Shown here: positions 5,827 through 6,382 of the stretch, in pieces | Numbering within the stretch: position 1 is the stretch's first letter | How the letters are laid out: each line of letters opens with the position of its first letter | Assembly (NCBI GenBank): GCA_018267355.1 | Contig: JAFDYP010000137.1 | Coordinates: 1-6,382 of the forward strand | Direction: 5' to 3' | Length of the DNA stretch: 6,382 nucleotides | DNA from: Bacteroidota bacterium | GTDB taxonomy: Bacteria; Bacteroidota; Bacteroidia; Chitinophagales; LD1 | Translations under genes and position numbers: made by a program | The notes under the pieces: model-generated | Told to the model about the DNA's origin: nothing | Database searches by the model: none | The model's input: the letters and a program-made list of their open reading frames with translations, nothing else

Positions 5827-6382
5827 CAGTCATCTCCCACATATGGTACTGCTGGCACAGATACAATAGACCAGGCGCTTATCAGCCGGATGCAGTTCAT
5901 CTCCCCTGATTTTTCATTTAATAGTAGTATGGAGGCATTTACCCTGCTGCTGGTGAAACACTACAGTCTGGTCAAAGCCAAATCTGATGCGATGCGCACC
6001 TCAGGTACTGCCAGTGACCCCGCTGTACAGGCCACCCTCCGAGCCATCAGGCAGCAGGCAGAAGACAAATACCTAGCCTCTCTCTATGACAAAAAACAAA
6101 GCGACTCTGTCTATACCGTCACAGATGCAGAGGTGACAAAATATTACAATGACCATCTCGGCCTGTTTACGGGTCCGGATGTATACAGCTACTGGCTGGC
6201 CTATGTATCAGATACGATGGCCCACCCTCTCTCAGCAGTCAAAAAACAACTCAAAGCCTATGCTGAGCAGCACAAAGAAGAATTCCGCACCGGAGATAAA
6301 GGAGACCTGTATTTCGTCTTTGAGAAAGATCGTGTGATAGGCAAGGCCGACTACTACTCCACCTTCCTGTCCCGTCTGAAAG
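5752..6382 (+). CDS. Exported SurA/PpiC-like periplasmic foldase, 3' end cut by window edge
   Basis: Translation from 5752 stays open to the window end (210 residues visible). It begins with a signal peptide (MRFRYIHTKMLLVTSSIFFCLCLSA, before Gln26). Residues about 45-118 are helical and charged (EAFTLLLVKHYSLVKAKSDA, then LRAIRQQAEDKYLASLYDKK), which fits the N-terminal helical domain of SurA-type chaperones. VTDAEVTKYYNDHLGLFTGP (120s-142) matches the linker preceding parvulin domains in these proteins. A following segment ends in KGDLYFVF (183-190), echoing the parvulin GGDLGFF motif, but the usual HIL at the first strand reads YWLAYV. Catalytic activity is therefore doubtful and a chaperone role more likely. 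The start at 5752 is preferred because it supplies the basic n-region; Met10 (5779) would not. The overlap with the preceding stop suggests a shared operon, and the embedded terminator suggests limited expression. The family call is from motif memory only. Confidence 0.65.
   Translation, partial: MRFRYIHTKMLLVTSSIFFCLCLSAQSSPTYGTAGTDTIDQALISRMQFISPDFSFNSSMEAFTLLLVKHYSLVKAKSDAMRTSGTASDPAVQATLRAIRQQAEDKYLASLYDKKQSDSVYTVTDAEVTKYYNDHLGLFTGPDVYSYWLAYVSDTMAHPLSAVKKQLKAYAEQHKEEFRTGDKGDLYFVFEKDRVIGKADYYSTFLSRLK
5776..5809 (+). terminator. Intrinsic terminator of the fibre-like gene, embedded in the next gene's signal-peptide codons
   Basis: AAGATGCTGCTGG (5776-5788) pairs perfectly with CCAGCAGCATCTT (5792-5804) around a TGA loop, followed by T to 5809 (seven T in total, 5803-5809). 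It begins 23 nt after the stop of the fibre-like gene, almost the same offset as the receptor's terminator (22 nt). It lies within codons 9-20 of the following reading frame. There is no T tract on the other strand. Read-through, or ribosomes translating the downstream gene, would be needed for downstream expression. Confidence 0.88.

Noticed and set aside
6149..6337. Plus-strand open frame of 62 codons near the right edge
   Set aside because: It lies in another frame within the foldase-like gene, which has a signal peptide and family-like motifs through this region.

Overview
The window looks like a chromosomal piece of a Bacteroidota genome, possibly in the Chitinophagales/Sphingobacteriales range (that rank is a guess). 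Four observations support the phylum. The first is a TonB-dependent receptor with an N-terminal carboxypeptidase-regulatory-like domain. The second is three secreted proteins whose signal peptides all end in Ala followed by Gln at the predicted mature N-terminus. The third is start codons with no Shine-Dalgarno sequence. The fourth is a promoter-like TAnnTTTG element.

Three genes lie on the + strand. (1) Positions 3-2504 hold a TonB-dependent outer-membrane receptor whose first few codons lie off the left edge. It ends at a strong intrinsic terminator (2527-2555). (2) After about 190 nt of intergenic DNA carrying two tandem -7-like boxes, 2702-5752 encodes a secreted, Gly/Ser/Thr/Asn-rich mosaic protein of 1016 aa. 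It resembles phage-tail-fibre-like and adhesin-like surface proteins: GNVGIG-type motifs, two ANGGTGSSTQ modules, a central domain rich in aromatic residues, and a C-terminal nidogen-like beta domain. (3) A third gene starts at 5752, sharing one base with the stop codon of gene 2 (TAATG), and runs off the right edge. It encodes an exported protein resembling the N-terminal chaperone region plus a degenerate parvulin domain of SurA/PpiC-type periplasmic foldases.

The most unusual point is at the 2/3 junction. A near-ideal rho-independent terminator (13-bp perfect stem, 3-nt loop, T tract) begins 23 nt after the stop of gene 2, and so lies inside the opening codons of gene 3. Its stem and T tract encode the hydrophobic core of gene 3's signal peptide. 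This suggests that the chaperone-like gene is expressed only by partial read-through, possibly adjusted by translational coupling. A working inference is that genes 2 and 3 form a cargo/foldase pair in which a large repetitive surface fibre is co-expressed, at a lower dose, with its own periplasmic chaperone. The receptor gene appears to be a separate transcription unit.

No RNA genes, mobile elements, CRISPR arrays or attachment sites were seen. No stretch longer than 200 nt lacks a gene.
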